The notes below the pieces were generated by a model, which was not told the origin of the DNA, did not search any database, and was given only the letters and a program-made list of their open reading frames with translations. Positions 54,621-64,000 of a DNA stretch of 64,000 bases are shown here, piece after piece. The stretch is from Leptobrachium leishanense (lineage: Eukaryota; Chordata; Amphibia; Anura; Megophryidae). The DNA is taken from NCBI GenBank assembly GCA_009667805.1, contig CM019066.1, positions 186,001-250,000 on the forward strand, written 5' to 3'. The position numbers and the translations under genes were made by a program. Positions within the stretch are counted from its first letter, which is position 1; the number at the start of each line of letters is the position of its first letter.

Positions 54621-55707
54621 TAGACATGTGCATTCGTTTTAGTACTAAAACGATTTAGTCAGAATTTTGGGATAATTTAGTTTTAGTATGACTCAGAGAG
54701 AAACGAAACTGCTCAGTACAAAAAACTAAAGAAACTAAAATAAAATGCACTACATTTTAGTTTCAGTCCTTTTTGTGATATTACATTGATGAGTGAAGGA
54801 GACCAGCAATGAAGAGAGCAACATCGCAACATCCAAAGTTCTGCACCCTCCACATGCCAATGCAGTAGGATGTTCTATACAGAGAGGGGCATTAATTAAT
54901 GCAGGAGGATGTTCTATACATTATACAGAGAAAGGTATAAATTGAGGAGGATGTTCTATACAGAGAGGGACATTAATTAATTCAGGAGGATGTTCTATAT
55001 ATTATACAGAGAGGGGTATTAATTAATGCAGGTGGATTTTGTATACATTATACAGAGAGGGGTATTAATTAATGCAGGAGGATGTTCTAAACATTATACA
55101 GAGAGGAGCCTTGTTTTTTTAGCCCTTTAAATCCAGTGGCTGTGAGCGCTGAGATCGGCTGCTTGTTACATTATCTCTCAATACAATGTATCAGGCTCAG
55201 TTGTTACAGTAACTGACTGTAACAGCGCTCAGAGTTTCCGTAAAACAAGGCAATAATATTTTTATATATAAGAGGTTAGAACAATATTATTTACTAGTTT
55301 TACGGAAACTCTGAGCACTGTGATGAGCAGCAGTCAGTTACTGTAACAGCTTTGCCTGACACGGGGCAGTATTACAATGTTGGTGCTAACTTAACCAGAG
55401 CTGTTGTAAACTTAAAACCTCCATAGGCTATAATGGCTCTAGGAAGTTTACAACAGCTCTGGTTAAGTTAGCACCAACTATGTAATATGGCCCACATTGT
55501 GCTGAGAGTGAGAGATACTGTAACAAGCAGCGATCTCAGCCCTCTGAGGAGCCACTGCAATAGTAATTGTATCCACTGGTTTTCGGATGAATGAAATTAG
55601 TTTTCATACTAAAGAACTGAAAACGAATTTCTTTAGCAACTAAATAAATTGCATTTTAGGACTAATCCATTAGTTCAAAACGAAATTTTGTGCTGTGCAC
55701 ATGTCTA
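54621..55707. mobile_element. 1.1-kb hAT MITE with internal palindrome
   Basis: Ends TAGACATGTGCA and TGCACATGTCTA, flanked by the exact 8-bp duplication GCATATAG (54613-54620 and 55708-55715). Inside are tandem repeats of roughly 55-60 bp built on GGAGGATGTTCTATACA and ATTAATTAATGCAGG (54860-55110) and a perfect 34-bp inverted repeat (55380-55413 with 55444-55477). No coding frame. Confidence 0.92.
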
Positions 55708-55840
55708 GCATATAGTATTGCTTGTTACAGCTCCCAGAGGAAGATCTTCGTTGAGTTCGGTCGCCGCCACAGGAAAGAACCACGAGGAAATTTCCAAAAG
55801 AGGATTTATTGTAAACAGCATACATTCAAATAAAATAAAA

Positions 55841-55879
55841 TCTCCAACGCGTTTCGTTCATCAAACTTCATCAGGGAGA
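55841..55879 (-). ncRNA. Hammerhead ribozyme in PLE4 3' region
   Basis: Minus strand: stem I UCUCC paired with GGAGA (5 of 5), core CUGAUGA, an extra A, stem II GUU/AAC with a UGAUG loop, GAAA, then CGCGUU with cleavage expected after GUU. The core is fully canonical. Stem III is the minimal self-complementary ACGCGU, as in other Penelope hammerheads. Confidence 0.7.
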
Positions 55880-57072
55880 AAGATGCCAAAAATAAAAGGA
55901 ATAAAACAACCACCATCATCGCCGACTTAAATATTATCTCTTAATTAGTCTCATCTGTATTCACTTCACACATTGATGCGTGTATCCTTGATCCAAAGCG
56001 AGGCTTGGCTATGCCAGACCTTGAAACGAGGCTTGGATGTCTCTGCTTCTTCTCATGCAGCGACACGTAAATCTCGGATCCAGAAAGAGACTTGGCTGTC
56101 CTAGATCCGGAAGCAAGGCTTGGACATCACAGATCTAATACGCATGTCAGGATAGCCGGCGTTTAGATGTATTGCAGACAAGCAAACTCCAGAGATTCCC
56201 CCGGATGGCGGCTCTCACATGTCTTCTTACAGTAGCGGCTCCTTAGCGATACTCATAACCATATAATAAAAACAAAAATAACAATAACAAAGAGAAAAAA
56301 AAACCTATAATAAAGAAGAAAAGAGAAAAAAAAATATAATAAATTAAAAAAAAATATAAAAAAAAATTTAAAAACAGCAATATATAATTTACAATGTAAA
56401 CATTTCTAAAGACATCCCTTTATGTCCATTTCCATATTAAGACCTCCTTTCCTCCATGTGCCCATCCTAAAAATCCATTCGGTTTCTTTTCTTGCCAGAA
56501 CTCTCATAAAATCACCTCCTCTCCAATGTTTGTGAGCTATATCAATCCCAATGCATTTAAAATTGGCAATATTAAATTTGGGGCAATTATTGCAATGTAT
56601 AGGAACACTGTGGTCTATTTTATTCCTCCTAATATTACCTAAATGCTCTAAAATTCTCACTTTTAATTCCGACTGGTTCTTCCTATAAATTGAGCCCTGC
56701 ATGGCCATTCTAATAGGTAGATAACCCCTTTAGAGGTACAATTAATACAGGTTTTTATCTCAAATTCTTTATTAAAGAGATTGCTTTTAAAAAGAACTGT
56801 TCTCCTAGTTTGGTGCACACATGCCCTACAGTTTCCACATGTAAAGAAACCAATGGGTTTTTCAGAATTAAAAATTCCTCGTTTCTCCATTTTCAACTTC
56901 GGTAGTTGGCTAGGTGCCAAAGTATCTTTCAGATTTGCTGCTTTCCTAAAAATAACCGTTGGTGAGTTAGCGATATAATCTCTTAATACTGGGTAAATTT
57001 TCAAGATGTGCCAATGTTCTTTTAAAAAATTTTCTTATTTGTGTCGCATGAGGATTAAGCTAGGTAATAAAT

Positions 57073-58334
57073 AATAAATAATAAACATGGGTTTACCTCA
57101 GGGAGATCATGCCAAACTAATCTTATTGATTTTTTTTGATTGGGTAACAAAAATAATAGACACAGGTGGTGCAGTAGACATTGCTTATTTAGATTTCAGT
57201 AAGGCTCCTGATACTGTTCCGCATAGAAGGCTTATCAATAAATTGCAATGTTTGAGTTTAGATTCCAATATTGTTGAATGGATTAGGCAGTGACTGAGTG
57301 ACAGGCAACAGAGGGTTGTGGTAAATGGAGTTTATTCGGCGCAAGGTCTTGTTACCAGTGGGGTACCTCAGGGGTCAGTACTTGGACCCATTCTCTTTAA
57401 TATTTTTATTAGTGATATTGCAGAAGGTATTAATGGTAAAGTATGTCTTTTTGCTGATGACACAAAGATTTGCAACAGGGTTGATGTTCCTGGAGGGATC
57501 AGCCAAATGACAAATGATTTAGGTAAACTAAAAAAATGGTCGGAGCTGTGGCAATTGAGTTTTAATATGGATATGTGCAAGATAATGCACCTGGGACGTA
57601 AAAACCCAGGGGCTGAATATAGAATATTTGATACAGTCCTAACCTCAACATCTGAGGAAAGGGATTTATGGGTTATTATTTCAGAGGATCTAAGGGTAAG
57701 TAGTCAATGTAATAGAGCATCAGAAAATGCTAGCAGAATGCTTGGTTGTGTAGGGAGAGGTATTAGCAGTAGGAAAAGGGAAGTGCTCATGCCACTGTAC
57801 AGAGCACTGGTGAGACCTCACTTGGATTACTGTGTGCAGTACTGGAGACCGTATCTCCAGAAGGATATAGACATCTTAGAGAGAGTTCAGAGAAGGGCCA
57901 CTAAAATGGTGTACGGCTTGAAGGAGAAAAGTGACCAGGAAAGGCTTAATGATCTTAACATGTACAGCTTGGAAAAAAGACTCGACAGAGGAGATATTAT
58001 AGAAACATTTAAATACGTAAAGGGAATCCACAAGGTAGAGGAAGGGAGTACATTTAAAAGGAAACAAAGTAGCAAAACAAGAGGACATAGTCTTAGATTA
58101 GAGGAGCAAAGGTTTAAAAGTAACATCAGGAAGCATTATTTTACTGAGACGGTGGTGGATACATGGAACAGCCTTCCAGTTGAAGTGGTAGAGGCCAAAA
58201 CAGTAATTGAATTTAAGCAGGCATGGGATAGGCATAAGGCTATCCTAAACAAACGATAAATCCAGGTAAAGTATCCATGTAATTAGGCAGACTAGATGGG
58301 CCGAAAGGTTCTTATCTGCCGACATTTTTTTTTC
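57073..58334 (+). mobile_element. Rex1/CR1-like LINE, 5'-truncated
   Basis: Contains the end of an RT frame and a short 3' UTR ending GGGCCGAAAGGTTCTTATCTGCC and a T-run, the typical tail of this LINE group in amphibians and fish (from memory). TAATAAAT occurs on both sides (about 57065 and 58335) as a likely target duplication. It splits PLE4. Confidence 0.85.
57087..58259 (+). pseudogene. LINE reverse transcriptase C-terminal part
   Basis: 391 codons in one frame with a single stop (TGA at 57291-57293, where the family has Trp before LSDRQQRV). Visible motifs: AYLDFSKAPDTVPH (motif A), SGVPQGSVLGPILF (motif B), CLFADDTKI (catalytic DD), then the C-terminal Rex1/CR1 region with DYCVQYWRP, LERVQRRATKMV, RTRGH-like KTRGHSLRL and DTWNSLPVEVV. 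The endonuclease domain and RT start are missing. Only 5' truncation and one nonsense change, so a fairly young insert. Confidence 0.9.
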
Positions 58335-59726
58335 TAATAAATGCCAAATCCAAGCCTTCTCCGCGAGGTGTCTTTTCTTTTTAAAAAATTCTTTCCTGTC
58401 TTTATCGTTAATAATTTTCCAGTCTCTTTTAATAATATCTTCCCTATACCTTTTTTGTTTATATTTTAACATCAAGGTTTGTGCTTGATCTTCAAAGACA
58501 TTTATTTCAGTACAATTTCTCTTTAGCCTTGTTAACTGGCTCTTGGGCACGTTGTCCAACCACCAATTAGCATGTGAACTATCTCTATTTATTGCCATGT
58601 TGACATTGGTTTCTTTAAAAAAAGGTTTGTTTTCCAATTTTCCATTTTTAACATAAATGGTTAAATTAAGTAGTCAACTGAATATTTATCGACTTTGGAG
58701 GTAAAGGACAAATTAATATTGTTACAATTTAGGGAGTCAATATAACTTTCCAAAGATTCCTTATCACCTCTCCATATAATCAAAACGTTGTCTATGAACC
58801 TCTGCCATAGGACCAGTTTGCCCCTGGCCACGCCAGACCACACCTGTTTACCCTCCCACCTATGCATGTATAGGTTGGCATAGCCAGGGGCAAACTTCGT
58901 CCCCATGGTGGTTCCACATGACTGAAGGTAAAACATATTTTCAAAACAAAATTAATTATGTTTTAAAACAAACATCATGGCTTCTGACAGAAAGTTAATT
59001 TGACTCTGAGGCAAACTGCTTTCATTTCTCAGACATTCTGTGACTTCTTGTACTCCCTTGTCATGAGGAATTGAGGTGTGCAATGAAACCACATCTACAG
59101 TAGCTAGGCAGAATTCCTCTTCCCATTCGATAACTTCTAACTCCTCCAGTATATGGCCCGTATCTCTCACATAAGATCTAGTCTTTTTTACTATAGGTTG
59201 TAAATAGCCATCAATGTATTGCGATAAATTACATGTCAGGGAATCAATTCCACTTATTATGGGCCTCCCAGGGGGAGTTTGAGCATTTTTGTGTATCTTT
59301 GGGAGAAAGAAAAAATTACATATTTCTCCAGTTTTGACATTTTTGGTAATGGTCCTGGTATGCCCAAGTACGTTATGTGCAATGATGGACTTGAAAGATA
59401 CAGGATTGTTACGTCTCTACCCTGCCCCTAGTGGTGGGAGCAGGGATTTTCCAGTTTGTCTGGTTTTCTTGCTCAGGCTCTACAGACCATTCCCACTGGG
59501 CTGAAGGTCTGCAGTCACATGATGTGCTTAGCCCTATATATAGGGCCAACCAGGCATTTGATCCTTGGATCAGGATAGACTTAGTCTGAGATCCTCTAGT
59601 TCCTGTTCCTTGTGGTTATTCTAGTTCTGATAATCTGTGTATGACTCTTTGGCTCTGATTTCTGGTTATTCTCTAGTCTGCTCCCTAAGTATTTTCTGCT
59701 ATCTGATTACTCGTGTATGACCTGGC

Positions 59727-60434
59727 TGTAACGGTTAGCCCCTGCTTGGGCCATCATGGTGGCTTGGAACATGAGATGAAGCCCTTAAGGCAGGTGAGTA
59801 ACTGATTGGACACAAGGACAGACGGATTTCTCCAAAACCAAGGAGCACCAAAAAACAGAACAAAATTGCCACTAAGCTCCGAAGGCTTCAAGACCGACAG
59901 AAAACTTAGGACACTCAGAAACACAAAGATACACTTGACAATCCGTGAAGTGAGCAGGCTGCAGGACAGTAAACAAAACAGACAGACTATACTGAAAGAG
60001 GTCCTTATAAGCGGCCTCTGAATATATACTAAACTAAGACAGACAAGGTACATAAAACATGAAACATACAAGAATCGTCAATCAGGCAGAGGTTGGCAAC
60101 AGATCAGAAATATACGGTACCAGGGGTGAGTAGAAGGGATAGTCAAGAATAAAGCCGAGGTCAGAACCAGAAAACACTTGAACAGGAATGCTTTGCAGCA
60201 ACTCAGGAAACACGAACCAGACAGAACCACCATCAACTCCACAAACAGTCAATGAGGCTCTGTGCTGCTGGGAATATATAGGGAGTGGGTCTGTGTGATT
60301 GGGCCATGTGACCCCAGACCAGGAGATCACAACAGAACCCCAGATCAGCCCTAAACAGCACAGCCAGACACACCATAGATGAAAAACAAACATGAAGACC
60401 CTTCACCACCAGGGGGCAAGGCCGAGACGTGACA
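59727..60434. mobile_element. 708-bp nested solo LTR
   Basis: Starts TGTAACGGTTAGCCC and ends GAGACGTGACA, flanked by the 5-bp duplication CTGGC (59722-59726 and 60435-60439). Removal restores GACCTGGCTTGGCG in the outer LTR. No coding capacity. Confidence 0.9.
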
Positions 60435-60507
60435 CTGGCTTGGCGTCTGGAACTTCATCTGTATGTATCTTGTCTGTTTAGATTTGTCTGTACGTGTCTA
60501 GTTCAGT

Positions 60508-61100
60508 TGTTTTCACTCTACAGGCATTTGGCCACAAAGCCATATGGTGTGAGTGATTCTCAGGGCTTTGTCTGAACTCCCTGGCTGGGATGTGTGTGGA
60601 TTTGCAGTGTGCTGCATTCATTGGGCATTTACGTATCACGTTCTGTCTTGCATTATATTATTCACATTTTTCAAGTATTGGGTCCTGTCCTGCAGTGTGC
60701 AGAATTCATTGTGTTCCTAAGTACCAAGTTATACCTTGCAGTGTGCTGTATTCATTGTGCATTCACCTATTAAGTTCTGTCTTGCATTGTACTGCATTCG
60801 TGTTTTCAAGTTCAGGTGTTTTCACTTTATAGGCATTTGGCCACGAAGCCATATGGTGTGAGTTATTCCCAGAGCTTTGTCTGAACTCCCTGGCTGGGAG
60901 TATGAGGATTTGCAGTGTGCTGCATTCATTGTGCATTCACGTATTAAGCTCTGTCTTCCATTGTATTGCATTTATGTTTTTCAAGCCCTGTCCTGCAGTG
61001 TGCGGAATTCATCGTGTTCCTGAGTACCAAAGTACACCATGCAGTGTGTCTGTATTCCTGCACTGTCATTTTTGTTTTTCAAGTACTGCAAGTATATGCT
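60508..61100 (+). repeat. Direct duplication of about 310 bp within the outer LTR
   Basis: GCATTTGGCCAC(A/G)AAGCCATATGG and the following GGCTTTGTCTGAACTCCCTGGCTGGGA, TTGCAGTGTGCTGCATTCATT and CTGTCTT blocks occur twice, about 311 bp apart. The second unit is slightly shorter. Confidence 0.75.
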
Positions 61101-61191
61101 AAAGTCTGCTAACTATCCATATACCTGTCCTAAAGGCTTAAATCCTCACAGCCTGGGGGCTCCCCAGCACTCTATAGGGGGCCCACCGTTA

Positions 61192-62460
61192 CTAGGGTTG
61201 TGAAGAAGAAATAATGTCTAATTCTAATCTATTTTGTTTTAATCAACTGTTTGCCTTTTTTATCAATAATGAGTGTGCTTTGTCTACTCTCTTTTTAGTG
61301 GTTTAATTTTATTGCCGTTTTATTTGATTTTGTATATTTTTATGTTAAATCCCTGCTATTTGTCTTGTGTATTGCTGCTATAATATCATTGATGTTCCAG
61401 ATCATGTGACGCCAGCCCGAAAGTATGGGGAGGGTCGAGTAACTGAGCCAGCGCAGTATCTGCCGTCTATTGGTACCACTATTTAAAGACCTTCAAAGGC
61501 TAGGTGCCTCTGTTTGTATATTTTTTTGTATGCCACTGATGAAGCACTGTTACAGCTCAAAACGCGTTTGGCCAATCTGTTTTTTTTATTTTTAATATCT
61601 AACCATGTTTATAATGTGTGTACTGTTTGATGGCACACTTTTATTAAACAAAAAAAAAAATATTTTACAAAGAATTATCCGACTGGAGTATACATATCAC
61701 CCTCTCTTTATCTTGAATACGAGCTGGATTTTAATCTACAAATTTGTGGGATGTAAGTACCGAGCCTATTATGGCTCCCCCAGGGAGACTGTGTTTGTGT
61801 GGACCTGCTTTTGAGGTTACCAACGGTCAGTGAATCCCTCGCTACAATCTCGATGTGGAGGGAACGCCCACTAACTCACGAAGGTTCTTGAGAGGAGTCC
61901 AATCTGACACGGCAAGGCTGCAATCTGAGAGCTTTAAGCCCAGCATGGCACCGCTCAAGGTACTGCAGACGTGTGGATTGTTTTGCTGGAATTACTAATA
62001 CATTCTGTATTCCTTCACTCCTGTCCTTGTATGCTGAATACGTCCATCAAGGTGCCGTAAAGATAGTGACAGTGGACGCTTTTGGGACGTCCCTTCCTGA
62101 GAAATATTTTACAAACATTTATCTAAATCCCACTGGAGGTGGTACTCCATCTACACCACTGCACCGCTGTACTTACTGTCTCGACAGGATCGATTTAAGG
62201 TGTTGCATTTGAACTGTCTAAAGCAACCTGAGACTTTATCATTCAGGCGAACTCTTTTGTTTCATTGACTTTATTTGACAGTATCCACCATTATACGATT
62301 GGAATATGTGCTGATAATATTCGTTTATCTTTCTTCTTTTCCATTTGAAGTTTGGGAGCGCTCTCCTCCAACCCTTTGTCTTTCTATTAGTTCCCATTTG
62401 GTTGATATTTGAAAAGGGTCTGGCTGCAGACTGGATGTCACGCTCGCTGATACACTTAGG
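61192..62460 (+). other. Probable Penelope 5' region or pseudo-LTR remnant
   Basis: No convincing protein frame. A degenerate hammerhead (61532-61572) is followed by sequence in the style of Penelope pseudo-LTRs and leaders (CGAGCTGGATTTTAATCTAC, TTTGGGAGCGCTCTCCTCC). No coding region follows, because a MITE-like element starts at about 62461. The assignment rests mainly on the ribozyme. Confidence 0.4.
61532..61572 (+). ncRNA. Degenerate hammerhead-like ribozyme
   Basis: Stem I GCCA/UGGC, core CUGAUGA, extra A, short stem II (AGC/GCU), then CAAAA in place of GAAA, and ACGCGUU. The expected cleavage point is after GUU. The change at the conserved G12 position predicts loss of activity. Layout matches 55841-55879. 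Confidence 0.5.
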
Positions 62461-62893
62461 CTAGGGTCAGACAAGCGCATTTTGTACGGAATGTGCGTCC
62501 GTGCAGTACGGACGTACATTTTGACTGACGACAAGGTAGTGGCCACACAGTCCATTTTTGTGACTGACATTATTTTTGACAAAGTAGATGGGAAATAAAA
62601 AAAACATTTTGTCCATCAAAATGCTGGACGTATAAATGCAGTCCGTCTGGCCACGTTCCATCACTCACACACAAATCTACGCAGACGTGGCGCATTTTGC
62701 ATGTCCGTTCTAGCAGTATTACATTCTTGACTAACCTACGTCCGTTTGCCACATCCATTATACGTCCGCACTTCTGTGCAGACGTACTTCGTGTGTGGGG
62801 CTCCATTTACCACAATTGTATGCTATCATGGACGTACTTATGCGCAGCAACACGGACGTGAACACTGCGCGCATATGACATGAGTCTTAACCT
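62461..62893. mobile_element. Probable MITE
   Basis: Left part CTAGGGTCAGACAAGCGCA followed by repeated ACGGACGTAC-like words; the right part ends in the approximate inverse (GCGCGCATATGACATGAGTCTTA). Many CGTCCG/CGGACG words are spread through both halves. Termini are imperfect and no clear target duplication was found. Confidence 0.4.
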
Positions 62894-63696
62894 TGACAAC
62901 CGTGGTGGGATCCTTTTGGACAGACTTCTAAACCCTCCAATCCTTGAGTGGTTGGGGCCACTAACCCTATCACTCCCAGCCACGGAGAACAAACATACCA
63001 TCAACAAGGTGTATAACTTAGTAACAGCAGGTTTCAAGGCAGAGTGAGTACTGGGACAGAAAGGGTTAACTTCAACAACAGCTGGGGAGCAGGCTGAGTA
63101 AGGCTTGCACAGGAAGTTCATATACCAGGGGTCAGAATAAGCGTGGTCACATATACGATCCAGATTGGCAACAGACAGGATTCTCATACAGGTTGGTTTG
63201 GCAACAGGCAGGGTTCTCATACACTCTGGGTTGGCAACAGGAAGGATCAGTATATTCTATGAGTCAGCGTTATGCAGGTTCGATATATATTCTGAGTCAG
63301 CGTGGGGTAGAATTAGTATACACTGTGAGCCTGCTCTGGGCATAACATACATACAGGCTTGGTCAGAGACAGAATGGTCAAGAAGGCAGTCCGAGTCAGC
63401 AACAAACAGGGTCCTCATACAATCCAGGTCAGTAATAGAGCAATGAATCAAATGAATCAGTGACTCGAGAACAAATACACCAAGCGATGCGGGAACAGAC
63501 TCCACGGCAAGGCAACAAGTCAGTTTGCACGTTCTGCATTTAAGGCCGGCGGCTCCATGTCATCATGCCGTGCCCTGCCCCTTCATTAGATGTGAGGACG
63601 CCAGGAGCAGCCGGAATGCCTGGCACCCGGCCAACCAGCGATACCGCTGGGTGCCCAGGCCCCCCCCGAGACCCTGCAGGCACCCAGGCTGTGACA
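62894..63696 (-). mobile_element. Probable LTR remnant of a gypsy-type element
   Basis: On the minus strand a start TGTCACAGCCTGGGTGCC lies at 63696 and a possible end GTTGTCA at 62894. The middle has a repeated GGTTGGCAACAGG(C/A)AGG-type block (63160-63250). No matching flanking 5-bp duplication, so the limits are uncertain. No protein frame recognised. Confidence 0.35.
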
Positions 63697-63917
63697 CTGG
63701 AGCTCCACGCTGGACAGGAAACACGTGACCTCCACTCAAAGGTTTTTTCTTTCTTTGAAACCCACTTTGACCTGGTAAAAAGGCGCAGGACATACTATTA
63801 GGTCCCGCATTAAGCAGGCTTTAAGGCAGCAGGATGGAATAGTATGTCCTGTGGGTCTGCAGCCCGCCTCCCACCAATACTCAACTCTCCCGGCTGTTCC
63901 AACGCTGATCTAATATC
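63697..63917. other. Unassigned sequence
   Basis: 221 bp with no recognised gene or repeat. Confidence 0.3.
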
Positions 63918-64000
63918 CTGTCACGGTGGCCCATGTCCAGAGAAGTGTTGCGCCTTCGACCCATGTCCAGGGAAATGTTGCGCCTTCGACCCATGTCCAG
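63918..64000 (+). repeat. Start of an LTR-like element with short tandem repeats
   Basis: TGTCACGGTGGCCC at 63918 resembles gypsy LTR starts. It is followed by a repeat of about 31 bp (CCCATGTCCAG then AAGTGTTGCGCCTTCGA or AAATGTTGCGCCTTCGA), cut by the window end after about two and a half units. Confidence 0.4.

Larger units (their letters stand above)
54480..59406 (-). mobile_element. Penelope-like element PLE4, with nested insertions
   Basis: Minus-strand Penelope element: coding remnants at 59406-56406, then 3' noncoding sequence with a hammerhead-like ribozyme (55841-55879). A hAT MITE (54621-55707) and a LINE (57073-58334) have inserted. The 5' coding part is cut at 59407 by an LTR. 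A third Penelope family, distinct from PLE2 and PLE3. Confidence 0.8.
56406..59406 (-). pseudogene. PLE4 reverse transcriptase with GIY-YIG endonuclease, broken
   Basis: Read from 59406: NFFFLPKIHKN and PPGRPIISGIDS (59310-59230), motif A region ATVDVVSLHTSIP, a stop near 58952, then GTTMGTKFAPGYANLYM. The catalytic box reads FIDN instead of Y-x-D-D, near 58795. A stop at 58661 follows, then the linker (58637-58340). After the LINE insertion it resumes near 57040 (NPHATQIRKFFKEHW) and runs through a Cys motif (CGNCRAC) to GVIYLLEWPC...QFIGRTSR. A shift near 56690 precedes the end at 56406. Not functional. Confidence 0.85.
59407..61191 (+). mobile_element. Gypsy-type solo LTR, with another LTR nested in it
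   Basis: Begins TGTTACGTCTCTACC after AGGAT (59402-59406). A clear TATA box CTATATATAGGG at about 59531 gives plus-strand sense. The end is near 61190 (CCCACCGTTACT) followed by AGGGT, a possible imperfect duplication of AGGAT. Length without the nested LTR is about 1.07 kb. It interrupts the PLE4 coding region. Confidence 0.6.

Overview
The window looks like a transposon graveyard from a vertebrate nuclear genome, most likely an amphibian (probably a frog). That assignment is an inference from the element mix: Penelope-like elements with GIY-YIG domains and hammerhead ribozymes, BED-finger hAT elements, Tc1, Ty3/gypsy chromoviruses, L2-like LINE tails ending in (AAT)n, and a Rex1/CR1-like LINE. 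I found no host protein-coding gene, no rRNA and no convincing tRNA gene. Almost every base belongs to a mobile element, and most elements sit inside others.

Layout. 1-3869: minus-strand copy of an LTR retroelement that carries no pol (called LTR-G here). 3870-4508: unassigned LTR-like sequence. 4509-7142: hAT copy A. 7143-7650: MITE-like and tRNA-like fragments. 7653-8693: Tc1 transposon. 8694-13017: minus-strand chromodomain Ty3/gypsy element, split by a 408-bp solo LTR. 13003-13862: plus-strand gag-protease fragment of another gypsy element. 14008-28757: hAT copy B, split by a solo LTR-G and by an 7.9-kb Penelope-like element (PLE2). 28758-32677: hAT copy D in inverse orientation. 32678-45261: PLE3, split by a 9.4-kb LTR-G complex in which one LTR-G copy is inserted in another. 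45262-46497: inverted hAT right end F. 47125-53619: hAT copy C, with three L2 tails. 53620-54479: hAT copy E. 54480-59406: PLE4, carrying a hAT MITE and a LINE. 59407-61191: nested gypsy-type LTRs. 61192-64000: Penelope-like 5' region, a MITE and LTR-like remnants.

Most interesting points. (1) LTR-G has LTRs of about 1 kb, a tRNA-Leu-like primer site and a polypurine tract. Its only coding capacity is one long Gag-like reading frame holding a variable number of 52-codon repeats, and I recognise no protease, RT or integrase in it. Target duplications (GTATC outside, ATGGG/TGGG inside) and shared LTR variants show that one copy jumped into another. (2) PLE2 keeps an uninterrupted 728-codon RT plus GIY-YIG frame, direct and inverted pseudo-LTRs and a 14-bp target duplication. 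(3) Several sequences fold on paper as type I hammerhead ribozymes in the Penelope pseudo-LTRs. (4) Exact target duplications let the nesting order be read for most insertions: hAT first, then Penelope-like and LTR elements, with the LTR-G self-insertion among the latest events.
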